From Pseudorhizobium endolithicum (GTDB taxonomy: Bacteria; Pseudomonadota; Alphaproteobacteria; Rhizobiales; Rhizobiaceae), in the NCBI RefSeq assembly GCF_902153245.2, contig NZ_CABFWF030000015.1:62001-126000 (forward strand): a stretch of DNA of 64,000 nt. The letters run 5' to 3'. Position numbers and translations under genes: made by a program. Positions within the stretch are counted from its first letter, which is position 1, and each line of letters starts with the position of its first letter. The notes under the pieces were generated by a model. It was not told the DNA's origin and did not search any database. It saw nothing but the letters and a program-made list of their open reading frames with translations. Shown one piece after another: positions 8,490-18,299 of the stretch.

Positions 8490-9608
8490 TCAGACGCGCA
8501 TCGGCATCAGTACATAGAGCGCATCGTCGCCGGCGGTATCCCGCACCAGCGTGGGAGACCCGGCATCGGCGAGCATGAAGATCGCGTCCTCGCCCGAAAG
8601 CTGCGCCGTGATGTCGAGAAGATATTTGGCGTTGAAGCCGATCTCCAGCGGGTCGTTCTCGTAGCCGACGGCCACCTCTTCCGTCGCGCTGCCGGAATCG
8701 GGGTTGTTGACGGTCAGTGTGAGTTGCCCGTCCGACAGCGAAAGCTTTACGGCACGTCCGCGCTCGGAAGAGATGGTCGAGACGCGGTCCACGGCGCGAG
8801 TGAAGCTCTGGCAGTCGACGCGCATTTCCTTGTCGTTGCTCGTCGGGATGACACGCTGGTAGTCCGGGAAAGTCCCGTCGATCAGCTTCGACGTCATGAT
8901 GATGGAACCGATCGTCAGCCGGATCTTGGCATCGGAAACCTCGACCGTGACGACGACCTCCGGATCGTCGACCAGCTTCTGCAATTCGCCGACCGTCTTG
9001 CGGGGAATGATGATGCCCGGCATGCCCTCCGAGCCGGAGGGCGCCTGTACGTCGGCGCGGGCCAGGCGATGGCCATCGGTCGCGACGGCGCGCAGCTTCA
9101 GGTCTCCGCCGGCCTCGATCGTGTGGAAGAAGATGCCGTTCAGGTAATAACGCGTCTCTTCCGTCGAAATGGCGAACTGCGTGCGGTCGATCAGCATCTT
9201 CAGATCGGTCGCCTTCAGCTTGAACGTATGCGTGAAGCTGCCGGCGGTGAGGTCGGGGAAGTCAGCCTCCGGAAGGCACTGCAGCGTGAACTTGGAGCGG
9301 CCGGACTGCACCGTCATGGAGCCGCCGTCGGGGTTGGTGGCGAGCAGGACCTCGGATCCGTCCGGCAGCTTGCGGACGATTTCGTAGAGAAGATGCGCCG
9401 GTACGGTCGTGGCGCCCGGTTGCTCCACCATGGCGGCGACCGCCTCGGTGATCTCCAGATCCAGGTCCGTGGCCTTGAGCTCGAGGCTCGCACCCGAAGC
9501 GCGCAGCAGGACGTTCGACAGGATCGGAATGGTGTTGCGCCGCTCAACGACCCTGTGGACGTGGTTCAGCGACTTCAGGAGATTGGACCGCTCAAGAGTA
9601 ATACGCAT
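8490..9608 (-). CDS. dnaN: DNA polymerase III subunit beta (sliding clamp)
   Basis: A 372-residue clamp protein starting MRITLERSNLLKSLNHVHRVV, the standard alphaproteobacterial DnaN N-terminus. Three repeated clamp domains of about 120 residues are readable, with RTQFAISTEETRYYLNGI in the middle domain and the C-terminal LYVLMPMRV, part of the pocket that binds partner peptides. It tethers DNA polymerase III and repair polymerases to DNA. An upstream in-frame ATG at 9692 is ignored because the added residues are low-complexity and the length from 9608 matches the family. dnaN is not adjacent to dnaA, which lies 26 kb away. Confidence 0.98.
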   Translation of the reverse strand: MRITLERSNLLKSLNHVHRVVERRNTIPILSNVLLRASGASLELKATDLDLEITEAVAAMVEQPGATTVPAHLLYEIVRKLPDGSEVLLATNPDGGSMTVQSGRSKFTLQCLPEADFPDLTAGSFTHTFKLKATDLKMLIDRTQFAISTEETRYYLNGIFFHTIEAGGDLKLRAVATDGHRLARADVQAPSGSEGMPGIIIPRKTVGELQKLVDDPEVVVTVEVSDAKIRLTIGSIIMTSKLIDGTFPDYQRVIPTSNDKEMRVDCQSFTRAVDRVSTISSERGRAVKLSLSDGQLTLTVNNPDSGSATEEVAVGYENDPLEIGFNAKYLLDITAQLSGEDAIFMLADAGSPTLVRDTAGDDALYVLMPMRV

Positions 9609-9860
9609 GGACGCTACCGCTTTCGACAGGGCGCCATCGGGGCGGCGCCCGCATAGTTGCCGGCCGAAGGGCCGGAAGATGTGGAGGCGCAAAATGGCAG
9701 AACATCTGCACAGAAAGCAAGAGCCGGGAGGTGTTCCCTTGCTCTGAATGCGGACTTGTCGTCACGATTCACAGGGAAAACTTCGCGGCGCTCCGCTTGC
9801 CCGCTGGGCTCACCTTGCCCATAAGGAAGCGTGAACGATCAATTTATCCGGGCAGGTTTT

Positions 9861-10772
9861 GTGAACGACGAGCAGAAGACCATCCAGCGCAGCTACAGGA
9901 TCGGCAATGCGGCAGTTCCGGCGCGTCCGCTCGACCCGGCGCTCTACCTCGTCGCCACACCGATCGGAAACCTTGGCGACATCACCCTGCGGGCACTCGA
10001 AACGCTGGCGGGAGCCGACGTCCTTGCATGCGAGGACACCCGCGTCACGCGTGTGCTGCTCGACCGCTACGGCATCGTCAACCGGCCTTTCGCCTATCAC
10101 GAGCACAACGCGGACGAGGCCGGTCCCAAGCTGCTTGCCGCGCTGGACGAGGGAAAGTCGGTGGCCCTTGTCTCGGATGCGGGGACGCCGCTCGTGTCCG
10201 ATCCCGGCTTTCGGCTGGGGCAGATGGCGATCGAGGCGGGGCATAGGGTCGTGCCCGTCCCCGGTCCCTCGGCGCCGCTCGCCGCTCTGGTAGGGTCCGG
10301 CATGCCGTCCGACGCCTTCCTGTTTGCCGGGTTCCTGCCTGTGAAGGACAAGGGGAGGCGCGACCGGCTGGCGGAACTTTCGAGGGTGCCGGCCACGCTG
10401 ATCTTCTTCGAATCCCCCCATCGCATCGGTGCGAGTCTTGCCGCCGCCGCCGATGTCCTGGGCGGGGGCCGCAGGGCGGCGGTCTGCCGCGAACTGACCA
10501 AGGCGTTCGAGGAATTCAGGCGGGGATCGCTGGACCAACTCTCCGGCTATTACGCCGACCGGCCCGTGAAGGGCGAGGTCGTCCTTCTGATCGCGCCGCC
10601 GGAGATCGACGATGTCCCGGGGGCGATGGAGGTGGATGTCCTGCTGAGGGAACTCGCGGCCTCCATGCCGACGTCGAAGGCCGCCGCCGAAGGTGCGCGG
10701 CTTACCGGGCTGTCGAAGAAGGATCTCTACCAGCGGCTTCTGGCCCTGAAGGGGGAGGCGGGTGAAGAGTGA
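9861..10772 (+). CDS. rsmI: 16S rRNA (cytidine(1402)-2'-O)-methyltransferase
   Basis: A 303-residue tetrapyrrole-methylase-fold enzyme that 2'-O-methylates C1402 in the decoding centre of 16S rRNA. Signature stretches are LYLVATPIGNLGDITLRAL (about residues 26-44), ACEDTRVTRVLLDRYGI and LVSDAGTPLVSDPG. A C-terminal HTH-like tail ends in LTGLSKKDLYQRLLALKGE. Start choice is between GTG at 9861, with GGCAGG a few bases upstream, and GTG at 9831, where the AAGGA is too close; 9861 is preferred. It diverges from dnaN and overlaps yraN by 11 bp. Confidence 0.94.
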   Translation: MNDEQKTIQRSYRIGNAAVPARPLDPALYLVATPIGNLGDITLRALETLAGADVLACEDTRVTRVLLDRYGIVNRPFAYHEHNADEAGPKLLAALDEGKSVALVSDAGTPLVSDPGFRLGQMAIEAGHRVVPVPGPSAPLAALVGSGMPSDAFLFAGFLPVKDKGRRDRLAELSRVPATLIFFESPHRIGASLAAAADVLGGGRRAAVCRELTKAFEEFRRGSLDQLSGYYADRPVKGEVVLLIAPPEIDDVPGAMEVDVLLRELAASMPTSKAAAEGARLTGLSKKDLYQRLLALKGEAGEE

Positions 10773-11127
10773 TTCCCGTCTCAGCCGCCAGCGTGCCGAA
10801 CGACGTGGCCACGTCGCAGAGTATCTTGCCGCGGCGCTGCTGCTGCTGAAGGGGTACCGGATCCTGGCCATACGCTTCCGCACCAAGGCGGGGGAGGTGG
10901 ATCTCATTGCCCGGAAGGGAGACCTTGCCGTCTTCGTCGAGGTGAAGGCACGCATAGGCGAGAGGGAGGCGATCGACGCGGTCAGCGCCATGGCGCAACG
11001 GCGCATTCGCGCTGCCAGCGACGTCTGGCTGTCCAGGCGCCCGGATGCCGCCCGCCTGTCGCAGCGCTACGATGTCGTCGCCATACTTCCCGGTCGTCTG
11101 CCGCGGCACTTTCCCGACGCCTTCTGA
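10762..11127 (+). CDS. YraN/UPF0102 family endonuclease-like protein
   Basis: A 121-residue member of the YraN family, which has the restriction-endonuclease (PD-(D/E)xK-like) fold. GEVDLIARKGDLAVFVEVKAR at about residues 47-67 carries the putative catalytic Asp, Glu and Lys. Biological role is poorly defined. It starts with GTG inside the 3' end of rsmI behind a GGGGGAGGCGG ribosome-binding site, so the two are translationally coupled. In many alphaproteobacteria gshB follows directly; here a ugp operon lies between. Confidence 0.9.
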   Translation: MKSDSRLSRQRAERRGHVAEYLAAALLLLKGYRILAIRFRTKAGEVDLIARKGDLAVFVEVKARIGEREAIDAVSAMAQRRIRAASDVWLSRRPDAARLSQRYDVVAILPGRLPRHFPDAF

Positions 11128-11160
11128 CGTGCCGCCGATGGCTCCTGGATGCTATGTGGA

Positions 11161-11200
11161 TTGTAACATTCCTGACATGGAACCGTTACGGGCCTGTCAC
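11161..11200 (+). promoter_or_regulatory. Tandem PHO box upstream of ugpB
   Basis: Four heptamers spaced exactly 11 bp apart resemble the PhoB half-site CTGTCAT: TTGTAAC (11161), CTGACAT (11172), CCGTTAC (11183) and CTGTCAC (11194), each followed by a 4-bp spacer. The 7+4 periodicity is the arrangement bound by PhoB dimers side by side. It ends about 50 bp before the ugpB ATG, and ugp operons of rhizobia are known PhoB targets. Confidence 0.75.
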
Positions 11201-11252
11201 GTCACCTGCCTATTGCCTTCTCACCGTTACAACCGGTGGGAAGGGACAAGTC

Positions 11253-12551
11253 ATGATCAAGAAGTTCTCCATGGCCGCTCTGGCGGTCACGCTCTACGCC
11301 ACGTCTTCGCTGGCGGCCACGAACATCACGTGGTGGCACGGCATGGGTGGCCGAAACGGCGAAGTCATCAACGAGATTTCCCAGAAGTTCAACGAGTCGC
11401 AGTCGGAATGCGCGCTGACGCCCGTCTCCAAGGGCACCTACGAGGAAGCGCTCGCCTCGGGCATCGCGGCCTTCCGCTCGGGTGAGCAGCCGAACATCCT
11501 CCAGGTCTTCGATGCGGGTGCCGCCACCATCATCAATGCCAAAGGCGCAACCGTTGCCGCCGAGGACCTGATCAAGGAAGCGGGCTTCGAGTTCGACCGC
11601 GACGACTTCATTGAAGGCGTCCGCTACTTCTACGCCGATTCCGACGGCAAGTTCGTCGGCATGCCGTTCAACTCCTCGGCGCCGATCATGTACATCAACG
11701 ACGAGGCCCTGAAGAAGGCCGACGTCGAAGCGCCGAAGACCTGGGAAGAGTTCGAGCAGATCGCGCCGAAGTTGAAGGAAGCCGGCTACATCCCCCTCGT
11801 CCAGTCGCAGCTGACCTGGCAGTTCACCGAGAACTTCTTCTCGCGCCATGACCTGCAGTTCGCCTCGAACAACAACGGCTACGACAGCGTCATCGACACG
11901 ACGATCAACGTCACCGATCCGAACCATGTGATGATGTACGAAAAGCTCAAGGAGTGGCACGACGGCGGCCTCTTCGGCTATTACGGCGCCGGCTGGTCCG
12001 ACAACCAGAAGCCGTTCGAAGAAAACAAGGTCGCCCTGTGGATCGGGTCGTCCGGTTCCTTCGGCGGGCTGCAGAAGACCGCCCAGATGCCCTTCTCCGC
12101 GACCTTCCTGCCCTACTGGAAGTCGGTCAATCCGGAAGGCGTCCATACCTTCATCGGCGGCGCGGCCCTGTTCGCCATGTCCGGCAAGTCGGAGGCCGAG
12201 AACAAGTGCACGGCCTCCTTCTTCCACTTCCTGACCTCGCCGGAGATCCAGACATTCTACCACCAGGCCACCGGCTATGTCGCCATCACCAAGGCGGCCT
12301 ATGATCTCGCCAAGGAAGAAGGCCACTACGAGGAGACGCCAGTAGCCGAGGTCGGAATTCAGCAGCTGCAACTGCCGAGCGGCGAGTGGAACAAGGGCTA
12401 CCGCCTCGGCTTCTATCCACAGATCCGCACCATCATGGAGCGCGAGTACAACCGCATCTTCGCCGGCGAGACGTCGGTAAAGGAGGCGATGGAGACCATC
12501 AAGAAGGAAGGCGACGAACTGCTCGCCCGCTTCGCCAAGACCGCCGGCTGA
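11253..12551 (+). CDS. ugpB: sn-Glycerol-3-phosphate ABC transporter substrate-binding protein
   Basis: A 432-residue periplasmic binding protein. A Sec signal peptide (MIKKFSMAALAVTLYATSSLA) precedes a mature part beginning with the UgpB hallmark NITWWHGMGGRNGEVINEI. Further family stretches are FNSSAPIMYINDEALKKA and TFIGGAALFAMSGKSEAE. It captures glycerol-3-phosphate and glycerophosphodiesters. The start at 11253 has AAGGGAC upstream and gives the correct signal peptide; the frame is open further upstream through the PHO-box region, which is not translated. It is the first gene of ugpBAEC. Confidence 0.96.
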   Translation: MIKKFSMAALAVTLYATSSLAATNITWWHGMGGRNGEVINEISQKFNESQSECALTPVSKGTYEEALASGIAAFRSGEQPNILQVFDAGAATIINAKGATVAAEDLIKEAGFEFDRDDFIEGVRYFYADSDGKFVGMPFNSSAPIMYINDEALKKADVEAPKTWEEFEQIAPKLKEAGYIPLVQSQLTWQFTENFFSRHDLQFASNNNGYDSVIDTTINVTDPNHVMMYEKLKEWHDGGLFGYYGAGWSDNQKPFEENKVALWIGSSGSFGGLQKTAQMPFSATFLPYWKSVNPEGVHTFIGGAALFAMSGKSEAENKCTASFFHFLTSPEIQTFYHQATGYVAITKAAYDLAKEEGHYEETPVAEVGIQQLQLPSGEWNKGYRLGFYPQIRTIMEREYNRIFAGETSVKEAMETIKKEGDELLARFAKTAG

Positions 12552-12623
12552 TCGACGGCCTTACGACATGGCCCGGCCGCTCCTTTCGGGATGCGGCCCG
12601 GCTGATCGGATGGAGGATATGTC

Positions 12624-13583
12624 TTGGCCTATGTCGCGTCGTCACCCCGTTTCCTGCCCTGGCTCGGTCGTCGCGCCGGCTCCAAGGTCGTTGCCGAAGG
12701 CGCCAAGCGCGTTCAGTTTTCCTCGCCGGTCCTCCCTTATCTGTGCCTGGCGCCGCAGCTCGCCGTCATCTTCATCTTCTTCTACCGGCCCTCCGTCCAG
12801 GCCGTCAGTTCCTCCTTCTACATCGAGGACCCCTTCGGCTTCGGCTCGACCTTCGTCGGCATGAGCAACTACACCGACATCCTGGCCAGCGCGCAGTATC
12901 GCGGCATCGCGCTCTTCACGGTGGTGTTCACCGCGTTGGTGACGTTCTTTTCGCTTTCGATCGGCCTGCTGCTGGCGGTCAAGGCGGATGCCGTCATTCG
13001 CGGATCGTCCGCCTACAAGACCATGCTGATCTCCGTCTATGCGATTGCCGCACCGGTAGCCGCCCTGATCGGCATGATGTTCTTCGACCAGCATATCGGC
13101 CCGTTTGTCGAGGTGGCGAGCTGGTTCGGCTGGGACATGCGGGTGGGACTGAGTTATTTCGATACCGCCTTCGCGATGATCGCCGTCGCCGTGTGGAAAC
13201 AGGTGCCCTACAATTTCATCTTCTTCCTATCGGGACTGCAGAGCGTGCCCGTCGCCGTGCGCGAAGCGGCGGCGATCGATTGCGGATCCGGTCTGCGCCG
13301 GTTCCGGACGGTCACTCTGCCGCTGCTCGCGCCGACCGCCTTCTTTCTGCTGGTCATCAACGTCACCTACTCGCTGTTCGATACCTTCGGCATCATAGAC
13401 GTGATGGTGAAGGACAAGTCGGCCAACAACCCCGTCACCCTGGTCTACAAGGTCTATGAAGACGGCTTCCGCGGCAACGACCTGGGCAGCTCGTCGGCAC
13501 AGTCGGTCATCCTGATGCTCGTCGTCTTCGTTCTGACGGTCTTCCAGTTCCGCTTCATAGAGCGGCGCATCCACTATACCTGA
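12624..13583 (+). CDS. ugpA: sn-Glycerol-3-phosphate ABC transporter permease
   Basis: A 319-residue inner-membrane permease with six predicted helices. The EAA loop that docks the ATPase reads EAAAIDCGSGLRRFRTVTLP at about residues 215-234. It uses a TTG start (12624) with GGAGG seven bases upstream; the nearby ATG codons are in other frames. The N-terminal 28 residues before the first helix are longer than in E. coli UgpA. It lies 72 bp after ugpB and 11 bp before ugpE. Confidence 0.95.
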   Translation: MAYVASSPRFLPWLGRRAGSKVVAEGAKRVQFSSPVLPYLCLAPQLAVIFIFFYRPSVQAVSSSFYIEDPFGFGSTFVGMSNYTDILASAQYRGIALFTVVFTALVTFFSLSIGLLLAVKADAVIRGSSAYKTMLISVYAIAAPVAALIGMMFFDQHIGPFVEVASWFGWDMRVGLSYFDTAFAMIAVAVWKQVPYNFIFFLSGLQSVPVAVREAAAIDCGSGLRRFRTVTLPLLAPTAFFLLVINVTYSLFDTFGIIDVMVKDKSANNPVTLVYKVYEDGFRGNDLGSSSAQSVILMLVVFVLTVFQFRFIERRIHYT

Positions 13584-13594
13584 GGGGCGACGGC

Positions 13595-14437
13595 ATGCAG
13601 AAAAACAGGCTCTTCGATCACCTGGTGCTGATCCTCGGCTCACTCTTCCTGATGGTGCCGGTGGTCGTCGCCTTCATGACGTCGACGCATACGGCGGCCG
13701 ACATCCACAGCAACGGTCTTTCGCTCGCCTGGGGTGACAATTTCATAGAGACCTACGAAAAGGTTCTGACCCGCGAGGGCGGCTTTACCGGCCAGGTGAC
13801 CGGCTCGCGCATGGTCATGAACTCCTTCATCCTCGGCATCGGATTTGCCATCGGCAAGATTGTGCTGTCGATGCTGGCGGCCTATGCGATCGTCTACTTT
13901 CGCCTGCGTTTCGCCACGCTCGCCTTCTGGGTGATCTTCACCACGCTGCTCCTGCCGCTCGAAGTCCGCATCATGCCCTCCTACCAGGTGATGTCGAACC
14001 TCGGCCTGCTGAACAGTTATATGGGCCTCATCGTGCCGCTGCTCGCATCGGCAACGGGCACCTTCTATTTCCGGCAGTTCTTCAAATCGGTGCCGGACGA
14101 GCTTCTGGAGGCTGCCCGCATCGACGGCGCAGGTCCGATCAAGTTCTTCATCGACGTGCTCGTGCCCCTGTCGCGGACGATGATCGCGGCGATCTTCATC
14201 ATCATGTTCGTCTATGGCTGGAACCAGTATCTCTGGCCCATGCTGATGACCACCGACGAGCGCTTCTTCACCCTGATGCGCGGCATCAAGCAGATCCTGC
14301 AGGTCTGGATCGGCTCTCAGATCCCCGACTACAACGAAGCCTTTGCCCTGGCGGTACTCGCCATGCTGCCCCCCGTTCTGATCGTCGTGGTGTTCCAGAG
14401 CTGGTTCATCAAGGGCCTGACCGAAAACGACAAGTAA
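13595..14437 (+). CDS. ugpE: sn-Glycerol-3-phosphate ABC transporter permease
   Basis: A 280-residue six-helix permease, partner of UgpA. The EAA motif [20 protein letters not shown] is at about residues 171-190, and the C-terminal GLTENDK is typical of UgpE. The start follows GAGGGGCGACGGC. It is separated by 11 bp on each side from ugpA and ugpC, consistent with one transcript. Confidence 0.96.
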   Translation: MQKNRLFDHLVLILGSLFLMVPVVVAFMTSTHTAADIHSNGLSLAWGDNFIETYEKVLTREGGFTGQVTGSRMVMNSFILGIGFAIGKIVLSMLAAYAIVYFRLRFATLAFWVIFTTLLLPLEVRIMPSYQVMSNLGLLNSYMGLIVPLLASATGTFYFRQFFKSVPDELLEAARIDGAGPIKFFIDVLVPLSRTMIAAIFIIMFVYGWNQYLWPMLMTTDERFFTLMRGIKQILQVWIGSQIPDYNEAFALAVLAMLPPVLIVVVFQSWFIKGLTENDK

Positions 14438-14448
14438 GGACAAACGTC

Positions 14449-15561
14449 ATGGCATCCATCGACATCAACCGTGTCTCCAAGACCTATGCGGGCGGCAACA
14501 GGGCGGTCCATTCCGTCGACATCACCATCGGAGATGGAGAGTTCATCGTGCTTGTCGGTCCCTCCGGCTGCGGCAAGTCTACGCTGCTCCGCATGGTGGC
14601 GGGGCTGGAGGAGATCACGGAAGGCGAGGTGAAGATCGGCGGCCGCGTCGTCAACACACTGGAACCGGCCGAGCGCGACATCGCCATGGTTTTCCAGAAC
14701 TACGCGCTATACCCGCACATGACGGTGCGCCAGAACCTCGAATACGGCCTGAAGAACCGCAACACTCCGCGCGCCGAGATCGATGCGCGCGTCGCCGAGG
14801 CGGCACGGATGCTGGAGATCTCGCCCTATCTCGACCGAAAGCCCCGCGCCCTCTCGGGTGGCCAGCGTCAGCGCGTCGCCATGGGCCGTGCGATTATCCG
14901 GAAACCGGCGGCCTTCCTGTTCGATGAACCGCTCTCCAACCTGGACGCCAAGCTGCGCGTTTCCATGCGCGGCGAGATCAGGCGGCTGCAGCGGCGTCTC
15001 GGCACGACGTCGATCTACGTCACCCACGACCAGTTGGAGGCGATGACGCTCGCCGACCGTCTCGTGGTGCTGAACGACGGGCGGATCGAGCAGATCGGCT
15101 CGCCGCTCGAGGTCTACCACGAGCCGGCCTCGACCTTCGTCGCGAGCTTCATCGGTGCACCGGCCATGAGCCTGGTGCAGGCGGAACTGCATGGCGACCG
15201 GCTTGCGATCGGCCCTTCGCTTCTCAACCTCGACGGTTACGCCCCTGCGTCGGGTCCGGTGACGGTGGGCGTGCGCGCCGAGGACCTGCGTCCGGCCCAT
15301 GCGGGCGAGGAGGCCCTGGCCTTCCGCCTCGACTATGTCGAGGAACTGGGCGCGCACCGCCTGGTGCACGGCCATGTGGGCGACCAGGCTCTGGTCGTTA
15401 CGCTGCCGCTCGCGGCGGTCCTGCAGGACGAGATGCGGCTGGCGGTGGATCCGCGCCGGCTGCACTTCTTCGCCCGCGAATCCGGCAGCCGCCTTGCAAC
15501 AGCGGGGTTGCCGCCGGTGCTCCGGCAGCAGGCCATGGAGCCGGCCGAGATGCCGGGCTGA
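14449..15561 (+). CDS. ugpC: sn-Glycerol-3-phosphate ABC transporter ATP-binding protein
   Basis: A 370-residue ABC ATPase with C-terminal MalK-type regulatory (TOBE/OB) domain. Walker [10 protein letters not shown] is at about residues 37-45, the Q-loop is in [10 protein letters not shown], the signature [14 protein letters not shown] is at about 134-147, and Walker B with catalytic Glu is [11 protein letters not shown]. It powers the UgpABE importer. The operon ends here with no ugpQ glycerophosphodiesterase gene; gshB begins 73 bp later, after a small hairpin. Confidence 0.96.
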   Translation: MASIDINRVSKTYAGGNRAVHSVDITIGDGEFIVLVGPSGCGKSTLLRMVAGLEEITEGEVKIGGRVVNTLEPAERDIAMVFQNYALYPHMTVRQNLEYGLKNRNTPRAEIDARVAEAARMLEISPYLDRKPRALSGGQRQRVAMGRAIIRKPAAFLFDEPLSNLDAKLRVSMRGEIRRLQRRLGTTSIYVTHDQLEAMTLADRLVVLNDGRIEQIGSPLEVYHEPASTFVASFIGAPAMSLVQAELHGDRLAIGPSLLNLDGYAPASGPVTVGVRAEDLRPAHAGEEALAFRLDYVEELGAHRLVHGHVGDQALVVTLPLAAVLQDEMRLAVDPRRLHFFARESGSRLATAGLPPVLRQQAMEPAEMPG

Positions 15562-15571
15562 GACGCGCATA

Positions 15572-15595
15572 GGCCGTTGCCTTCCACGAACGGCC
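15572..15595 (+). terminator. Weak hairpin after ugpC
   Basis: GGCCGTT (15572-15578) pairs with AACGGCC (15589-15595) around a 10-nt loop, 10 bp after the ugpC stop. No U-tract follows, so termination efficiency is doubtful and read-through into gshB is possible. Confidence 0.35.
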
Positions 15596-15634
15596 GTCCT
15601 ACATCAGGCGGGCATTTCTGAAGGGACAGGGGCA

Positions 15635-16585
15635 ATGGCAAGAATCCGCAGGGTCGCATTCCAGATGGACCACGTCTCCAGCATCAACATCGCCGGGGAC
15701 TCCACCTTTGCCATGGCGCTGGAAGCGCAGGCGCGCGGATACGAGCTGTTCCACTATACGCCGGACCGGCTGACCATGCGCGACGGGAGGATATTCGCCG
15801 CCGTCGAGCCGATGCGGGTCCAGGACGTCAAGGGCGATCACTACAGCCTCGGCGAGCGTGAGCGCGTCGACCTCTCGACCATGGACGTGATCCACCTTCG
15901 CCAGGATCCGCCCTTCCACATGGGTTACATCACCTCGACGCATCTGCTGGAGCGCATCCACCCGCAGACGCTGGTGGTCAACGATCCGGCCTGGGTGCGC
16001 AATTCACCGGAGAAGATCTTCGTCACCCAATTCGCCGACCTGATGCCTGCTACCCTGATCAGCCGGGATGTCGAGGAGATCGGGCGCTTCCGGCAGGAGA
16101 TGGGCGATATCATCCTGAAGCCGCTTTACGGCAATGGCGGCGCCGGTGTCTTCCATTCCGCCCGCGACGACCGCAACTTCACCTCCCTGCTGGAGATGTT
16201 CGAGCAGGTCTATCGCGGCGAACCCTATATCGCCCAGGCCTATCTGCCGGCGGTGCGCAAGGGCGACAAGCGCATCCTGCTCGTCGACGGGGAACCGGTT
16301 GGTGCCATCAACCGCGTGCCGGCGGAAACCGACAGCCGCTCCAACATGCATGTCGGCGGACGGGCCGAACCGGTGGAACTGACCCGCCGCGACCGCGAGA
16401 TCTGCGACCGGATCGGCCCGGCGCTTCGTGAGCGGGGCTTCCTCTTCGTCGGCATCGATGTGATCGGCGACTACATGACGGAGATCAACGTCACCTCTCC
16501 CACCGGTATCCGCGAGGTGAAGAAGTTCGGCGGCGCGGATGTCGCGAGCCTTCTGTGGGATGCGATCGAGGCGAAGCGCGCATAA
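15635..16585 (+). CDS. gshB: Glutathione synthetase
   Basis: A 316-residue ATP-grasp ligase that joins glycine to gamma-glutamylcysteine. The family N-terminus is [19 protein letters not shown] with the DxTFA element following; [16 protein letters not shown] is the ATP-grasp glycine loop (about residues 151-166). [20 protein letters not shown] and [21 protein letters not shown] form the metal and substrate sites. The start is the ATG at 15635 after AAGGGACAGGGG; an open frame extends far upstream but overlaps ugpC. In relatives gshB usually follows yraN, so the ugp operon interrupts that order. Confidence 0.97.
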   Translation: MARIRRVAFQMDHVSSINIAGDSTFAMALEAQARGYELFHYTPDRLTMRDGRIFAAVEPMRVQDVKGDHYSLGERERVDLSTMDVIHLRQDPPFHMGYITSTHLLERIHPQTLVVNDPAWVRNSPEKIFVTQFADLMPATLISRDVEEIGRFRQEMGDIILKPLYGNGGAGVFHSARDDRNFTSLLEMFEQVYRGEPYIAQAYLPAVRKGDKRILLVDGEPVGAINRVPAETDSRSNMHVGGRAEPVELTRRDREICDRIGPALRERGFLFVGIDVIGDYMTEINVTSPTGIREVKKFGGADVASLLWDAIEAKRA

Positions 16586-16650
16586 CCGTCGCGCGTTTTG
16601 TTCTCCTTCCGCAACCGCATGCAACTGCAGCGCAACGAGTGCGTGAGCCG

Positions 16651-16665
16651 GTTCGATAAATGTTC
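16651..16665 (+). promoter_or_regulatory. LexA-type box upstream of yifB/comM
   Basis: GTTC-GATAAAT-GTTC is a perfect match to the alphaproteobacterial LexA direct repeat GTTC-N7-GTTC. It lies about 90 bp before the yifB start. comM/yifB is a reported member of alphaproteobacterial LexA regulons, which supports the call. Confidence 0.65.
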
Positions 16666-16756
16666 TTGTTTTATTCTCTTTTCCATGCCAGATTGCAATC
16701 GCTGGCGCGGAAAGCGTTTATCGTTTGCGCCTCGGACATGAAGTTGGGGGCGGTTC

Positions 16757-18289
16757 ATGGTGGCGCGTGTCTCTACGGTTGCATTTCAGGGCATTGAGGG
16801 CGTTCCGGTCGAAGTCCAGGTGATGGTCTCGCCCGGCAAGCTACTGATGCCGATCGTGGGGCTGCCGGACAAGGCGGTGGCTGAAAGCCGCGAGCGGGTC
16901 CAGGCAGCGCTTCATGCGTCCGGTCTGTCGCTGCCGCCGAAGAAGGTGACGGTGAACCTGGCGCCGGCGGATCTTCCCAAGGAGGGGTCGCATTTCGACC
17001 TTGCCATCGCGCTGGGCCTGATGGCTGCGCTGGGTGCCATTCCGGCGGATGCGCTGGCTGGTTACGTCGTGATCGGCGAGTTGAACCTCGATGGAACGCT
17101 TGCGCCCGTTGCCGGTGCGCTCCCCGCAGCCATCAGCGCCAACGCGCTAGGCAAGGGCTTGATCTGCCCGGCCGACAGCGGCGCCGAGGCCGCCTGGGCG
17201 GGATCTGACATCGATATCCTGGCGCCCCGTAGCCTGATCGCACTCGCCAATCATTTCCGCGGCACGCAGGTTCTCTCCCGGCCGCAACCGGCGATCCGCG
17301 CGCTGCCGGCCAACCTGCCGGATCTGATAGACATCAAGGGGCAGGAAAGCGCCAAGCGAGCGCTGGAGGTCGCTGCCGCAGGCGGACACAATCTGCTGAT
17401 GGTTGGTCCCCCGGGTTCGGGGAAATCCATGCTGGCGGCCCGGCTTCCGTCGATCCTGCCGCCGCTTTCGGCCGCCGAACTGCTGGAAGTCTCGATGATC
17501 CATTCGATCGCCGGCCAGCTCTCCGGCGGCAAGCTTTCCGACAGGCGGCCCTATCGCACGCCCCATCATTCGGCCACCATGGCGGCGCTGGTGGGCGGAG
17601 GGCTGAAGGCCAGGCCGGGCGACGCATCTCTGGCCCATCACGGCGTGCTGTTCCTCGACGAGTTCCCCGAATTCTCTCCGCAGGTGCTCGATGCCCTGCG
17701 GCAGCCGCTGGAAACCGGCGAGTGCGTCATCGCCCGGGCCAACCACCGGGTCTCCTACCCGGCCAACATCCAACTGGTGGCGGCAATGAATCCCTGCCGC
17801 TGCGGCATGGCGGGAGAGCCGGGACACACCTGTGCGCGGGGACCCAAATGCGTGTCCGACTACCAGGGACGAATTTCGGCGCCGCTGATGGACCGGATCG
17901 ATATCCGGATCGATGTGCCGGCAGTGTCGGCGGCGGATCTGATCCGGCCGCGGCCGGCCGAGCCGAGCGCCGACGTCGCCAGGCGCGTGGCTGCCGCGCG
18001 CGAACGGCAGCGGGAGCGTTTCGAATGGGCGGGCGTGCCGCAGGTCTCTACTAATGCGCGCTGCTCCACGGCGCTGATCGAGAAGATCGCAGAGCCCGAT
18101 CCGGGCGGCCTGCAACTGCTCCGCGACGCGGCGGAGAAGCTGAAATTCTCCGCCCGCGGCTATCATCGTGTACTAAAGGTGGCGCGCACCCTGGCCGATC
18201 TCGACGGCAGCGACAGCGTCGGCCGTATCCATCTGGCCGAGGCGATCTCCTACCGCATGGCGGGAGAGCGGCTCTCGGCCGCGGCGTGA
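16757..18289 (+). CDS. YifB/ComM family Mg-chelatase-like AAA+ ATPase
   Basis: A 510-residue protein starting MVARVSTVAFQGIEGVPVEV. The N-terminal Lon-S16-like domain (about 1-170) is followed by an AAA+ module with Walker A VGPPGSGKSML (about residues 216-226) and Walker B VLFLDEFPEF (about 300). A Cys-rich insertion CRCGMAGEPGHTCARG and a C-terminal Mg-chelatase-type domain complete it. ComM is a hexameric helicase that promotes branch migration when transformed DNA is integrated; in non-competent bacteria its role is less clear. A LexA-type box upstream suggests SOS control. It is convergent with cysK. Confidence 0.95.
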   Translation: MVARVSTVAFQGIEGVPVEVQVMVSPGKLLMPIVGLPDKAVAESRERVQAALHASGLSLPPKKVTVNLAPADLPKEGSHFDLAIALGLMAALGAIPADALAGYVVIGELNLDGTLAPVAGALPAAISANALGKGLICPADSGAEAAWAGSDIDILAPRSLIALANHFRGTQVLSRPQPAIRALPANLPDLIDIKGQESAKRALEVAAAGGHNLLMVGPPGSGKSMLAARLPSILPPLSAAELLEVSMIHSIAGQLSGGKLSDRRPYRTPHHSATMAALVGGGLKARPGDASLAHHGVLFLDEFPEFSPQVLDALRQPLETGECVIARANHRVSYPANIQLVAAMNPCRCGMAGEPGHTCARGPKCVSDYQGRISAPLMDRIDIRIDVPAVSAADLIRPRPAEPSADVARRVAAARERQRERFEWAGVPQVSTNARCSTALIEKIAEPDPGGLQLLRDAAEKLKFSARGYHRVLKVARTLADLDGSDSVGRIHLAEAISYRMAGERLSAAA

Positions 18290-18299
18290 CCTGGAGGAG

